Positions 42,541-50,787 of a DNA stretch of 64,000 bases are shown one piece after another. The notes beneath the pieces were generated by a model. That model ran no database searches, was not told the origin of the DNA, and was given only the letters and a program-made list of their open reading frames with translations. A program made the position numbers and the translations under genes. Source of the DNA: Curtobacterium caseinilyticum. GTDB taxonomy: Bacteria > Actinomycetota > Actinomycetes > Actinomycetales > Microbacteriaceae. Position 1 is the stretch's first letter. Each line of letters opens with the position of its first letter. The stretch covers positions 248,001-312,000 of the forward strand of contig NZ_JAUCMN010000004.1 in assembly GCF_030363035.1 (NCBI RefSeq), read 5' to 3'.

Positions 42541-43461
42541 TCAGGGCGTGACCATGCCGCCGTTGACGTTGAGGGTCTCGCCGGCGACGAAGCTCGACTC
42601 CTGCGAGGCGAGGAACACGTACGCCGGGGCGAGCTCCGCGGGCTGGGCGGCGCGGCCCATCGGTGACTCGCTGCTGCCGAACTCGGGCAGCGACTCGGGG
42701 TCGACGCCGCCGCTCGGCTGCAGGACGGTCCACGTCGGCCCGGGGGCGACGACGTTGACGCGGATGCCGCGTTCGACGAGGAGCTGCGACAGGCCCTTCG
42801 AGAAGTTGTTGATCGCGCCCTTCGACGCCGCGTAGTCGAGCCGGTCCGGCGCCGGCTGGTACGCCTCCATGGACGCGGTCGTGGTGATCGTCGCGCCGGG
42901 CTGCAGGTGCGGCAGCGCGGCGCGCACCAGGCGGAAGAGCCCGAAGACGTTGACGTCGAACGTCGCCTCGAACTGGTCGTCGGTGATGTCGAGCAGGTCC
43001 GGCTGCCAGCGCTGCTTGCCGGCGACGCTGACGAGTGCGTCGATGCCGCCGAGCTCCGCGACGGCGCGCTCGACGAGCTGCCCTGCGTACGCCTTGTCGC
43101 GGAGGTCGCCGGGGACCGCGACGGCCTTCCGGCCGGCGGCCTCGACCTGCTCGATCACGTGGTCGGCGTCGGACTGCTCCTCGGGCAGGTAGGCCAGGAC
43201 GACGTCGGCGCCCTCGCGGGCGAAGGCGATCGCGACCGCCGCTCCGATGCCCGAGTCGGCGCCGGTGATGACGGCCTTGCGGCCCTCGAGCCGTCCGGTC
43301 CCGCGGTAGCTCGTCTCGCCGAGGTCGGGGACCGGGGTCATCTGCGACTGCAGGCCGGGTTCGTCCTGGGTCTGCGGCTCGGGGGAGACGTCGGGGTACC
43401 GGCTGCGCGGGTCCCCGAAGGCGTACTGGTCGGCGGGGCCGGACTGGTCGGGTGCGCTCAC
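42541..43461 (-). CDS. Short-chain dehydrogenase/reductase, YghA-like
   Basis: NAD(P)-dependent oxidoreductase, 306 residues. A 50-residue N-terminal extension ending MTPVPDLGETSYRG is typical of the long SDR group with YghA and YhdF. The Rossmann motif is TGADSGIGAAVA, the Asn-Ser-Tyr-Lys set includes YAASKGAINN, and the C-terminus closes GETLNVNGGM. GTG overlaps the stop of the alcohol dehydrogenase gene by 4 nt. Such pairs are common in stress-related operons. Confidence 0.9.
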   Translation of the reverse strand: MSAPDQSGPADQYAFGDPRSRYPDVSPEPQTQDEPGLQSQMTPVPDLGETSYRGTGRLEGRKAVITGADSGIGAAVAIAFAREGADVVLAYLPEEQSDADHVIEQVEAAGRKAVAVPGDLRDKAYAGQLVERAVAELGGIDALVSVAGKQRWQPDLLDITDDQFEATFDVNVFGLFRLVRAALPHLQPGATITTTASMEAYQPAPDRLDYAASKGAINNFSKGLSQLLVERGIRVNVVAPGPTWTVLQPSGGVDPESLPEFGSSESPMGRAAQPAELAPAYVFLASQESSFVAGETLNVNGGMVTP

Positions 43462-44681
43462 TTGCTCGTCTCCAGCTCCACCTTGACCCAGCCGGGCTCG
43501 CGGCGGTCGAAGGCCTCGTACGCCTCGATCGCCGAACCGATCGGCTCGTGTTCGGTGATGAGGGCGGTCGGGTCGAACTGCCCCGACGCCACCAGGTCGA
43601 TGAGCGGCGGCGTGACCGAGTGGTGGTCGCAGTTGCCCATGCGGATCGTCAGGTTCTTGTTCATCGCCTGGCCGATCGGGTAGCGCTCGGCCGTCGGGCC
43701 GTACACGCCGATGATGCCGATGCGGCCGTACTTCGCGACCGATGCCACCGCCCACTGCGCGACCTGCGAGGGGCCGTCGCCGGGCTTCCACTGCTGCTGC
43801 TCGCCGAAGCCGTCGGGCGAGGCGTCCGGGGCCACCTGCTGCACCTCGGCGTCGAACTGCTGGGCCTGCTCGTCGGACACGGCCGCGGGGCCCTGCTTCG
43901 GGCGCTCCGCGTCGACACCGACGGCGTCGATGACGGCGTCCGCGCCGATCCCGTTGGTCAGGTCCATGATCGCCTGCACCGGGTCCTCGCGGTTGTAGTC
44001 GACCACCTCGCAGTGCTGGGCGAGCGCCGCGGCGAGCCGGGTCTCCTCGCCGTCGACGACGATGACGCGGGCCGCACCGAGCTTGTACGCCGACGCGGCG
44101 GCGAACTGGCCGACGATGCCGGCGCCGAACACGACGACGACGTCGCCACGGGTGACGCCGGCGAGCTCGGCACCGAACCACCCGGTCGGGAAGATGTCGG
44201 AGAGCAGGATCGCCTGCTCGTCGGAGACGGTGTCCGGCAGCGGGTGCATGGTGTTCCGGGCGTAGGGCACGCGGACGTACTCGGCCTGCAGTCCGTCCAC
44301 CGGTCCGGTCGACTCCGGGCCGCCGAAGAAGCTCGTGCCGGCCTGCGGACCGTTCGGGTTCGCGACGTCGCACTGTGCGGTCTTGCCCATCCGGCAGTAG
44401 CGGCACGCGCCGCACGAGATGGTCGAGTTGATGACGACGCGGTCACCGGCGGAGAACCCGCGGACGGCGTCGCCGACCTCGGTGACGACGCCGACGGCCT
44501 CGTGCCCGAGGATCGTGCCCTCCTGCATCGGCGCCATGGTGCCGCGCACGAAGTGCAGGTCGGTGCCGCAGATCGCACTGCGGGTGATCCGGACGATCGC
44601 GTCCTCCGGGTGTTGGACGGTGGGCTCCGGGACCTCGTCGAGACGGATGTCTCCGATGCCGTGCCAGACCACTGCGCGCAT
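43458..44681 (-). CDS. Zinc-dependent alcohol/formaldehyde dehydrogenase-like protein
   Basis: 407 residues, MDR superfamily. Catalytic zinc ligands are in AICGTDLH (Cys) and GHEAVG (His, Glu); structural zinc cysteines in SCGACRYCRMGKTAQC; nucleotide site VVVFGAGIVGQFAA. The insertion of about 60 residues (from GVDAERPKQGPAAVSDEQAQ) marks the glutathione-independent formaldehyde dehydrogenase-like group. Heads an operon with the SDR and the 46-residue gene. The substrate is uncertain. Confidence 0.9.
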   Translation of the reverse strand: MRAVVWHGIGDIRLDEVPEPTVQHPEDAIVRITRSAICGTDLHFVRGTMAPMQEGTILGHEAVGVVTEVGDAVRGFSAGDRVVINSTISCGACRYCRMGKTAQCDVANPNGPQAGTSFFGGPESTGPVDGLQAEYVRVPYARNTMHPLPDTVSDEQAILLSDIFPTGWFGAELAGVTRGDVVVVFGAGIVGQFAAASAYKLGAARVIVVDGEETRLAAALAQHCEVVDYNREDPVQAIMDLTNGIGADAVIDAVGVDAERPKQGPAAVSDEQAQQFDAEVQQVAPDASPDGFGEQQQWKPGDGPSQVAQWAVASVAKYGRIGIIGVYGPTAERYPIGQAMNKNLTIRMGNCDHHSVTPPLIDLVASGQFDPTALITEHEPIGSAIEAYEAFDRREPGWVKVELETSK

Positions 44682-44829
44682 GTCGCTCTCGCTTCCTGTC
44701 GTGGGTGTTCGGGGGACACTCAACGCGCGGAGCCCTGGACGGACACGGAGTGCCGTCCGGTCTGCGCGCCGGAACGGGGGACACGCTCCGCTGGTCGGCC
44801 TTCCAGGCGTCGCGGGTTCGCTGGCGCGC

Positions 44830-45171
44830 ATGAGTGACGACCAGCACGACGAGAAGCAGACCCGCGACGACTTCGCGGACGCCGTCAACATGACCGCGTC
44901 CCAGCTGCGGAAGTGGCTCGACACGGAGGAGTCGAAGGAGGTCGGGCAGAAGCCGGACGGCGGCGGTGAGTCCACCGGCCACGAGAGCGGTCGCCACATC
45001 GTGGCGATCCTCGAGAAGAAGCAGGGCGACTACACCGACGACGACTACGCGCACATGCGGAAGGTCGTCGGGTACGTCGCGCGGCACTCGAAGCAGGAGC
45101 CGAAGGGTGACTCGCACGACTCGAAGTGGCGGTACTCGTTGATGAACTGGGGACACGACCCGGAGAAGTGA
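44830..45171 (+). CDS. DUF3140 family protein
   Basis: 113 residues, very hydrophilic. Full match to the DUF3140 pattern: ADAVNMTASQLRKWLDTEES, GHESGRHIVAILEKK, HMRKVVGYVARHSKQ and the end WRYSLMNWGHDP. Function unknown; members may bind DNA. It diverges from the dehydrogenase operon and the next gene follows after 29 bp. Confidence 0.9.
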   Translation: MSDDQHDEKQTRDDFADAVNMTASQLRKWLDTEESKEVGQKPDGGGESTGHESGRHIVAILEKKQGDYTDDDYAHMRKVVGYVARHSKQEPKGDSHDSKWRYSLMNWGHDPEK

Positions 45172-45188
45172 CGCGCGGGGAGCTGCGG

Positions 45189-45194
45189 CAGAAT
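45189..45194 (+). promoter_or_regulatory. -10 box CAGAAT
   Basis: Six nt before GTG 45201. Confidence 0.35.
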
Positions 45195-45200
45195 GGAGCC

Positions 45201-45410
45201 GTGGACGACTCCGGCATGCCCCGCTTCCGTCGCATCTGGTCGACGATCCAGGTGGGCGTGCTCGCCGCCGCCGTGGTGTTCTGCGTCGTGATGCTGGTGA
45301 TCGGACAGGGGGAGCTCGACCGCGTCTACGCGGTCGCTGCGGTCTTCTTCGGGCTGGCACTCGTCGGGCACGCGACGTACCTGTGGTTGCTCGCGCGGTC
45401 GCGTCGCTGA
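45201..45410 (+). CDS. 69-residue two-helix membrane protein
   Basis: VDDSGMPRFRRIWSTIQ leads into two helices (VGVLAAAVVFCVVMLVIG and VYAVAAVFFGLALVGHATYL) joined by a short GQGELDR turn. No family recognised. GTG 45201 is preferred over 45168 because of the -10 box at 45189. Confidence 0.6.
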   Translation: MDDSGMPRFRRIWSTIQVGVLAAAVVFCVVMLVIGQGELDRVYAVAAVFFGLALVGHATYLWLLARSRR

Positions 45411-45420
45411 CCGGCGCCGG

Positions 45421-45465
45421 GCGGACGGGAGGCGCGTGGCGGACCGTCACGCGCCTCCCGTCCGC
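45421..45465. terminator. Convergent terminator hairpin
   Basis: 18-bp perfect stem (45421-45438 with 45448-45465), GCGGACGGGAGGCGCGTG on the left arm, serving the small membrane gene and the GH16 gene from opposite sides. Confidence 0.85.
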
Positions 45466-45467
45466 CG

Positions 45468-46364
45468 TCAGGCCTGCTGCCAGACGCGCACCCAGTCGAC
45501 GAGCATCTGCTGCGGGAACCGGGTGGTCGCGTCCGGTGAGCCGGGCCAGGTGCCGCCGACGGCGACGTTCAGCACGACGAAGAACGGCTTGTCGAAGACC
45601 CACGGGGACGTGCCGACATCGGCACGGGTGACGGTCCGGCGAGCGACCCCGTCGACGGTCCAGGTGATCGAGCCGGGGCGCCAGTCGACGCCGAAGACGT
45701 GGAAGTCGTCGGCGAACGCCGCGCCGCTCGGCTGCGTGTACGACGCGGTCAGGCCCTGTGCGCCCGAGTACCCCGGCCCGTGCACGGTGCCGTGCACCAC
45801 GGCCGGCTCGTACCCGACGTTCTCCATGACGTCGATCTCGCCGCACGCGGGCCAGCCGACCTGCCCGATGTCGGCGCCGAGCATCCAGAACGCCGGCCAC
45901 AGGCCCTGCCCGCGGGGGATGCGGATCCGCGCCTCGACGCGGCCGTACTGCGCGGTGAAGGTGCCCTCGGTCGTCAGACGGGCCGAGGTGTACGAGCCGT
46001 CGGCCTCGCGGCGGGCGGTGATGACGAGGTTGCCGGCGCCGTCGAGGGCGCTGTTCCGGCGGGAGTCCGTGTAGGTCTGCAGCTCGGCGTTGCCCCAGCC
46101 ACCGGCGCCGGTGTCGAAGCGCCAGATGCCGGGGTTCGGGGCGCTGCCGGCGGCACCGTCGAACTCGTCGGCAGCGAGCAGCACCGCGCCGTTCGACGGG
46201 GTCGCGGCCTGCGCGCCGGTGCCGGTGGCGAGCACGGCTCCGGCGGTCGTGGACGCGACAGCGGCACCGGTCAGGCCGAGCGTCAGGAAGCGGCGACGGT
46301 CGAGGCCGTCCGCGTCGCGGAGGACGGGGCGGGTGCGGTGGTCAGGAGTGGGGGCGTTCGTCAT
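45468..46364 (-). CDS. Tat-exported GH16 beta-glucanase
   Basis: 298 residues. The twin-arginine signal DRRRFLTLGLTGAAVAS (from about residue 22) ends at an AQA-A site. The mature GH16 jelly roll has the catalytic motif GEIDVMENVG (nucleophile Glu, helper Asp, acid/base Glu), WPAFWML and the closing WPGSPDATTRFPQQM. This suits an endo-beta-1,3-glucanase (laminarinase type) attacking fungal or algal walls; other GH16 activities remain possible. Followed by a strong convergent hairpin. Confidence 0.92.
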   Translation of the reverse strand: MTNAPTPDHRTRPVLRDADGLDRRRFLTLGLTGAAVASTTAGAVLATGTGAQAATPSNGAVLLAADEFDGAAGSAPNPGIWRFDTGAGGWGNAELQTYTDSRRNSALDGAGNLVITARREADGSYTSARLTTEGTFTAQYGRVEARIRIPRGQGLWPAFWMLGADIGQVGWPACGEIDVMENVGYEPAVVHGTVHGPGYSGAQGLTASYTQPSGAAFADDFHVFGVDWRPGSITWTVDGVARRTVTRADVGTSPWVFDKPFFVVLNVAVGGTWPGSPDATTRFPQQMLVDWVRVWQQA

Positions 46365-46578
46365 GTCGCGTTCTCGTGGGTCGGCGGAGCCGTCAGCGGA
46401 CGGGCACTGGATCATCACCCGCGCTGCGCGTCCGCGCCAGTCCCCTCTTCTCAGGACAGCGGCGACCCCGGCGTACGTCGTGCGTCGTGGGCTGGCCAGG
46501 TGGTGCGGCGGAGCGCCGGTGCTCCCGCGTCGGACTCCGGTGTGCTGTCCCTCGCGCGGACCGTTCGCGAGGGTCCGG

Positions 46579-47889
46579 TCAGGGCTGGTAGGCGACGCAC
46601 AGCACGGTGACGTCGTCCGGGTGCTCGCCCGCGTGCGCGAGGTCGGCGATGCCGTCGACGAGCTGCTGCGGGTGCGACCGCTCGGCCACCCAGGCCTCGA
46701 AGCGGTCGAGCGAGTCGAGGTCGCCGCCGAACAGGTCGAGCACACCGTCGCTGACCGCGACGATCACGTCGCCGGCCTCGAGGAACGTGTCCTCCGCCGT
46801 CCAACTCGTGCCGACGCCGATCGGCAGGTGGCCGGACCGGAGCGGCCGGACGGTGCCGTCGGCGCTCCGCAGCACGGTCAGCCCGTGTCCGGCGTCGACC
46901 CAGCGGGCGTGACCGTCGCGGTCGACCCGCACGTGGAAGCACGTGGTGAACTGCCCGCTCGTCAGGTCGGACGCACCGGTGGCGAGCCCGGTGGCGGCAC
47001 GGCGGACCGCGACGGCCGGATCGGTCTCGTCGACGGTGCTCCGGATGAGGGACCGGACGGCCGCGGCGATCATCCCTGCGCCGACCCCCTTGCCCATCAC
47101 GTCGCCGAGGGTGAAGGCCGCGCCACCGGGGGTCGCGAACCAGTCGTAGAAGTCGCCGCCGACCGTGCGCGCGGGGATGCACACGCCGACGGCGCGGAGC
47201 TCGTCCGGCAGCCCGACGGTCGTCGTCGGCAGGAGCGACTGCTGCACGAGCGCGGCGCGGTCGATCTCACCCTCGGCCACGCGGCGTCGGCGCTGCACGG
47301 CGGCGAGCTGCATGCCCGCCTGGCGGGCGAGCTCGTTCGTCACCGCTGCGGTCGCCCCGAACACGAACACGACGATGAACAGGCGGACGAGCTCACTCGG
47401 ACGGGGCTCGGTGGGGGCGATCAGGTACGAGAGCAGCAAGGTGCCGGTCGTCCCGAGGACCGGCCACACCACGTGTCGACGCCCGGGGTTCGCGGCGACC
47501 CACACCACCGGCAGCACGACGATCGCGGTGAAGACCGACGCGCCGTCGCCCGTGCCGAACCGGAGGAAGCCGACCGCGAAGAAGTCGAGCGCGGGGACGA
47601 GGAGCTCCACGCGCATCGCAGCGGGCCACCGGGCGGCCACCGCGGCGAAGACGAGCCCGGCGAGCGCGATCGCGACTCCCGTCCACATCAGGGGGGCGTC
47701 GCTCACCTCGAGCCACGGCGAGAACGTGCTCGCGACGGCGGCCCCGACGATCAGGGCAGCGATGATCGTCTGCTTCGCGAGCGGCGCCCACGAGGTCCGG
47801 ATGCCACCGAGCACGATCGGGCCGGTGTCGTCGCGGACGCTGGTGGTCCACGTCCTGGTCGACGACGGGCGGTCCGCGGTGCTCGTCAC
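46579..47889 (-). CDS. SpoIIE/PP2C-type phosphatase with membrane sensor domain
   Basis: 436 residues. The first 185 form about six membrane helices; a helical linker (RQAGMQLAAVQRRRRVAEGE) follows; then comes the PPM phosphatase with LPTTTVGLPDELRAVGVCIP, VGGDFYDWF (metal Asp), LGDVMGKGVGAGM, SGQFTTCFHV and VAVSDGVLDLFGG. Such RsbU-like enzymes usually dephosphorylate an anti-sigma-factor antagonist, or signal through other partners; none is encoded nearby. GTG start. Confidence 0.9.
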   Translation of the reverse strand: MTSTADRPSSTRTWTTSVRDDTGPIVLGGIRTSWAPLAKQTIIAALIVGAAVASTFSPWLEVSDAPLMWTGVAIALAGLVFAAVAARWPAAMRVELLVPALDFFAVGFLRFGTGDGASVFTAIVVLPVVWVAANPGRRHVVWPVLGTTGTLLLSYLIAPTEPRPSELVRLFIVVFVFGATAAVTNELARQAGMQLAAVQRRRRVAEGEIDRAALVQQSLLPTTTVGLPDELRAVGVCIPARTVGGDFYDWFATPGGAAFTLGDVMGKGVGAGMIAAAVRSLIRSTVDETDPAVAVRRAATGLATGASDLTSGQFTTCFHVRVDRDGHARWVDAGHGLTVLRSADGTVRPLRSGHLPIGVGTSWTAEDTFLEAGDVIVAVSDGVLDLFGGDLDSLDRFEAWVAERSHPQQLVDGIADLAHAGEHPDDVTVLCVAYQP

Positions 47890-48036
47890 ACGGACGAGTC
47901 AACCCGTGTGACGTCGCCCGGGCAACCCCACTCCGGGGGCCGGGCGTGTTGAGTCGCGCTCAGCGGACCGGCGGACCGGCGGCGGACCGACGGGCCTGCG
48001 GCCGTGGCGTCGTCCGCCGCACTGCGCCTGGCCCGA

Positions 48037-48300
48037 TCAGAGTCCGAGGCGGAACGCGAGCGGCACGAGCAGGCCCGCGACCCAGATGACCACCATCACG
48101 AGCGCGCCCGCAGCGAGCCACCGGCGCCGCCGCCGGAACCTCGGGCTGCGGTCCTCGCCCCACATCTGTGCACGGACGAGCGTCCGGTTCGCCTGTTCGA
48201 CGACCTTGCGCACCTCGGGGTCGTCGAGGGGGAGCGACCCCGAACGGGCGTGCTCGGCGATCGCCGTCGCTTCCTCGACGGTCAGCTCGTCCTTCGGCAT
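48037..48300 (-). CDS. 87-residue protein with C-terminal membrane helix
   Basis: MPKDELTVEEATAIAEHARS opens a helical cytoplasmic part; after FRRRRRWLAA a single helix (GALVMVVIWVAGLLVPLAF) anchors the C-terminus. No family recognised. CACGAT six nt before the ATG may be the promoter box. Stands alone between the phosphatase and tetR. Confidence 0.65.
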   Translation of the reverse strand: MPKDELTVEEATAIAEHARSGSLPLDDPEVRKVVEQANRTLVRAQMWGEDRSPRFRRRRRWLAAGALVMVVIWVAGLLVPLAFRLGL

Positions 48301-48353
48301 GGGCCCATCGTGGCACCCGGTCGCCGTGCACCGGAAGGGTGGACGTGCTCCGG

Positions 48354-48950
48354 TCACGCCAGGCGGCGGACCTCGGCGTCGAGCACGTCGACCGCCCACG
48401 CGGTGTCCGCGTCGGCCGGTCGGTGCACGAGGTGGAGCGCCAGACCGTCGATCAGCGCGTGCAGTCGAGCAGCAGCAGCAGCAGCCGGTCCGGGTCCCTC
48501 GGGGTCGGGGCCGCGGAGCTCGTCGACGGCGCTCCGGCACGCGTCCCGGAGCAGTGCGTGGGCCTCGTCGTGCACGCGCCGGACGCTCGCGTCGGTGAGG
48601 GCGAGCGAGCCGAGCGTGAGCCACACCTCGGCCTCGGTGCGGCGTTCACGGTCGAGGGGGAGGAGCTCCCGCAGGCACCGCGCCACGAAGTCGACCCGGT
48701 CGTCGTCGGAGGTCCGTGCGGCGTGGAGCGCGGCGAGGCGGAGCTGCACGTGCTCGAACACGCGGCGGAGGCAGGCCACCCGCAGGGAGTCCTGTGTCGG
48801 GTAGGCCCGGCGGAGCGATGCCGTCGCGATGCCGGCCTCGTCCGCGACGTTGCGGACCGAGAACGCCGCCAGGCCGTCCCGGGTCAGCACGCGCCAAGCG
48901 GCCTCGCCGATCTCGCGGTCGCGTTCGTCGTGGTCGATCAGGCGGGGCAC
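48354..48950 (-). CDS. TetR-family transcription regulator
   Basis: 198 residues. N-terminal helix-turn-helix: IGEAAWRVLTRDGLAAFSVR, NVADEAGIATASLRRAYPTQ. The C-terminal ligand part resembles the BetI/TetR_C_6 type. GTG 48950 is chosen because TACGAT stands 6 nt before it; GTG 48965 would lie upstream of the promoter box. Divergent from the membrane protein at 49048 across two copies of a 29-bp repeat with TGTG-N2-CACA, the probable operators. Confidence 0.87.
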   Translation of the reverse strand: MPRLIDHDERDREIGEAAWRVLTRDGLAAFSVRNVADEAGIATASLRRAYPTQDSLRVACLRRVFEHVQLRLAALHAARTSDDDRVDFVARCLRELLPLDRERRTEAEVWLTLGSLALTDASVRRVHDEAHALLRDACRSAVDELRGPDPEGPGPAAAAAARLHALIDGLALHLVHRPADADTAWAVDVLDAEVRRLA

Positions 48951-48956
48951 GCGCTG

Positions 48957-48962
48957 ATCGTA
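48957..48962 (-). promoter_or_regulatory. -10 box TACGAT of tetR, leaderless
   Basis: Six nt before GTG 48950 on the minus strand. Confidence 0.55.
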
Positions 48963-48969
48963 CACAGTC

Positions 48970-49035
48970 GTACCAGCACCGCTGTTGTGGACACACCTGT
49001 ACTAGCATCGACGTTGTGAACACACTCGTACTCAG
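48970..49035. repeat. 29-bp direct repeats with TetR operator-like sites
   Basis: GTACYAGCAYCG starts at 48970 and 48999, with a partial third copy (GTACT) at 49028. Each full unit carries TTGTG-N2-CACA, the palindromic core at 48986-48995 and 49015-49024. Confidence 0.75.
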
Positions 49036-49047
49036 AAGGAGCGTCCC

Positions 49048-49575
49048 GTGCTGATCGCCGTCATCATCGCCTGCGAGATCGGGTTCTGGGTCGCCGTCTT
49101 CGGCGGGCTCGCCCTGCGGTACCTCGGCGGGGCCCGTCGGACGGGTGCCGTCGTCCTCGCCCTGGCGCCCGTCCTCGACGCGGTCCTGCTCGCCGTGACC
49201 GCCCTCGACCTCGCCCAGGGCGGACGCGCGGACTGGATGCACGGTCTCGCTGCGCTCTACGTCGGCGTCTCGCTCGCCTACGGCAGGCGGATGGTCGAGT
49301 GGGCGGACGCCCGCTTCGCCCACTGGCGCCACGGTCGAGCACTCCCGCCGCGACCCACCGGGTGGGCGTACACCCGGGCCTGCTGGGCGGACGTGCTGCG
49401 GACCGCCCTCGCGGTCGCGATCGCGGGCGCCGTCGTCGGCGCGTTCCTCCTGGCCTTCGGGACGGGCGTCCACACCGAGGCGCTCATCGCCTGGCTCCCG
49501 GTGCTCGGCGTCGTGCTCGGGGTCGAACTGCTCTGGGCCATCAGCTACACGCTCTGGCCGCGGCGGGTCCGCTGA
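49048..49575 (+). CDS. Four-helix membrane protein under TetR control
   Basis: 175 residues with helices at about 1-20, 30-55, 115-140 and 148-168 and a charged middle loop (RRMVEWADARFAHWRHGRAL). No family recognised; the build recalls small membrane proteins repressed by an adjacent TetR regulator. GTG start with AGAAGGAG. The divergent regulator and the repeated operator make it the regulated target. Confidence 0.75.
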   Translation: MLIAVIIACEIGFWVAVFGGLALRYLGGARRTGAVVLALAPVLDAVLLAVTALDLAQGGRADWMHGLAALYVGVSLAYGRRMVEWADARFAHWRHGRALPPRPTGWAYTRACWADVLRTALAVAIAGAVVGAFLLAFGTGVHTEALIAWLPVLGVVLGVELLWAISYTLWPRRVR

Positions 49576-49640
49576 CCGTGCATCCCGTCCGCGCGCCGGC
49601 CTGGGCGCGACCGCAGGAGCGACCGGGTAGCAACGCAGGC

Positions 49641-50603
49641 ATGGCAAAACGGTTCCGCGGGAAGATCGTCGTCGTCACCGGAGCATCGAGCGGCATCGGG
49701 AGGGCCGCCGCGCACGAGTTCGCGCGGCAGGGCGCCACCCTCGTCCTCGCCGCACGCGGGCACGAGTCACTCGAGGCAGCAGCGGCCGAGTGCCGGAAGC
49801 TCGGCGCCGAGGCCGTCGCGATCCCGACGGACGTCGCCGACGAGCACGCCGTGAAGGACCTCGTCGCGACGACGACGACGCGCTTCGGCCGCATCGACGT
49901 CTTCGTCGGCAACGCGGCCCTGTTCGTCTACGGGTTGTTCGAGCAGACCCCGACCAAGGCGTTCAAGCGCGTCGTCGACACCAACCTGTACGGGCACCTG
50001 CACGCGATCACCGCGTTGCTGCCGCACTGGAAGCAGCGCGGGAAGGGCACGTACGTGCTCGTCGGCTCGATCCAGTCGCTGCTGTCTGCGCCGTACCAGT
50101 CGGCGTACGTCACGAGCAAGCACGCCGCCCTCGGCCTGGTCGACGTCCTCGGCGACGAGTTCGCCGGTACCGGCATCCACTTCACCGCCCTGCTGCCGTC
50201 GACGATCGACACGCCGATCTACCAGAACGGCGCGAACTACACGGGCAAGACCTCGCACCCGCTTCCGCCGACGGTGTCGGTCGAGCGCGCCGGCAAGGCC
50301 GTCGTGCTGGCGGCCCTGCACCCGAAGCGCTACCGCTTCGTCGGACGCATCCAGGCGTCGCTCGTGCCGCTGCAGTACGTGTTCCCGGGGCTGTTCCACA
50401 AGATCACCAAGCCGATGGTCGAGACCTTCGCCCTCCGGGGCAAGGGCGTCCCGAGCGACGGCAACCTGTACGAGCCGGCCGACGCGCACAACGCCACGGA
50501 CGGTGGCTGGGTCGCGAAGCGCCGCCGCGTCACCCGCCCCCTGGTCTGGGCAGGCATCGCCACGGCGGTCGCGACGGTCGTGCTCGGCCGCTCACGTCGC
50601 TGA
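49641..50603 (+). CDS. Short-chain dehydrogenase with C-terminal membrane anchor
   Basis: 320 residues. TGASSGIGRAAA (cofactor), VGNAA, Ser in VGSIQS and YVTSK (catalytic Tyr and Lys). After the SDR core comes about 80 residues ending in a hydrophobic helix (PLVWAGIATAVATVVLG) and a basic tail, which would fix it to the membrane. Members of this group are often annotated as SDR of unknown substrate. Terminator at 50615. Confidence 0.87.
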   Translation: MAKRFRGKIVVVTGASSGIGRAAAHEFARQGATLVLAARGHESLEAAAAECRKLGAEAVAIPTDVADEHAVKDLVATTTTRFGRIDVFVGNAALFVYGLFEQTPTKAFKRVVDTNLYGHLHAITALLPHWKQRGKGTYVLVGSIQSLLSAPYQSAYVTSKHAALGLVDVLGDEFAGTGIHFTALLPSTIDTPIYQNGANYTGKTSHPLPPTVSVERAGKAVVLAALHPKRYRFVGRIQASLVPLQYVFPGLFHKITKPMVETFALRGKGVPSDGNLYEPADAHNATDGGWVAKRRRVTRPLVWAGIATAVATVVLGRSRR

Positions 50604-50614
50604 CGCCACCCACC

Positions 50615-50664
50615 CGACGGACGGGAGGCCCGTGGCGACGCCGCCACGGGCCTCCCGTGCGTCG
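50615..50664 (+). terminator. Terminator hairpin of the SDR gene
   Basis: 23-bp stem with one mismatch (50615-50637 with 50642-50664), of the GACGGGAGGC family, 11 bp past the stop. Confidence 0.85.
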
Positions 50665-50775
50665 TGCTGGTCGCGTCCCACCCCGCTCGCCTCCGTCCCG
50701 TCCGTCATGGCCCGCGACGGTGCCGTGACGTTACGGCCCGCGACCGGGCCCCTGGGGCTGACGGCCCCGGCGACG

Positions 50776-50781
50776 TACCGT
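50776..50781 (+). promoter_or_regulatory. -10 box TACCGT, leaderless
   Basis: Six nt before ATG 50788; excludes the upstream in-frame ATG at 50707. Confidence 0.55.
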
Positions 50782-50787
50782 CGACAC

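Noticed and set aside
42541..44415. Single 624-codon protein joining dehydrogenase and SDR
   Set aside because: The upstream half is a shifted frame of the alcohol dehydrogenase; the SDR starts at GTG 43461 with a 4-nt overlap.
48951..48965. GTG 48965 as tetR start
   Set aside because: It precedes the -10 box at 48957-48962, so it would lie outside a leaderless transcript; GTG 48950 fits.
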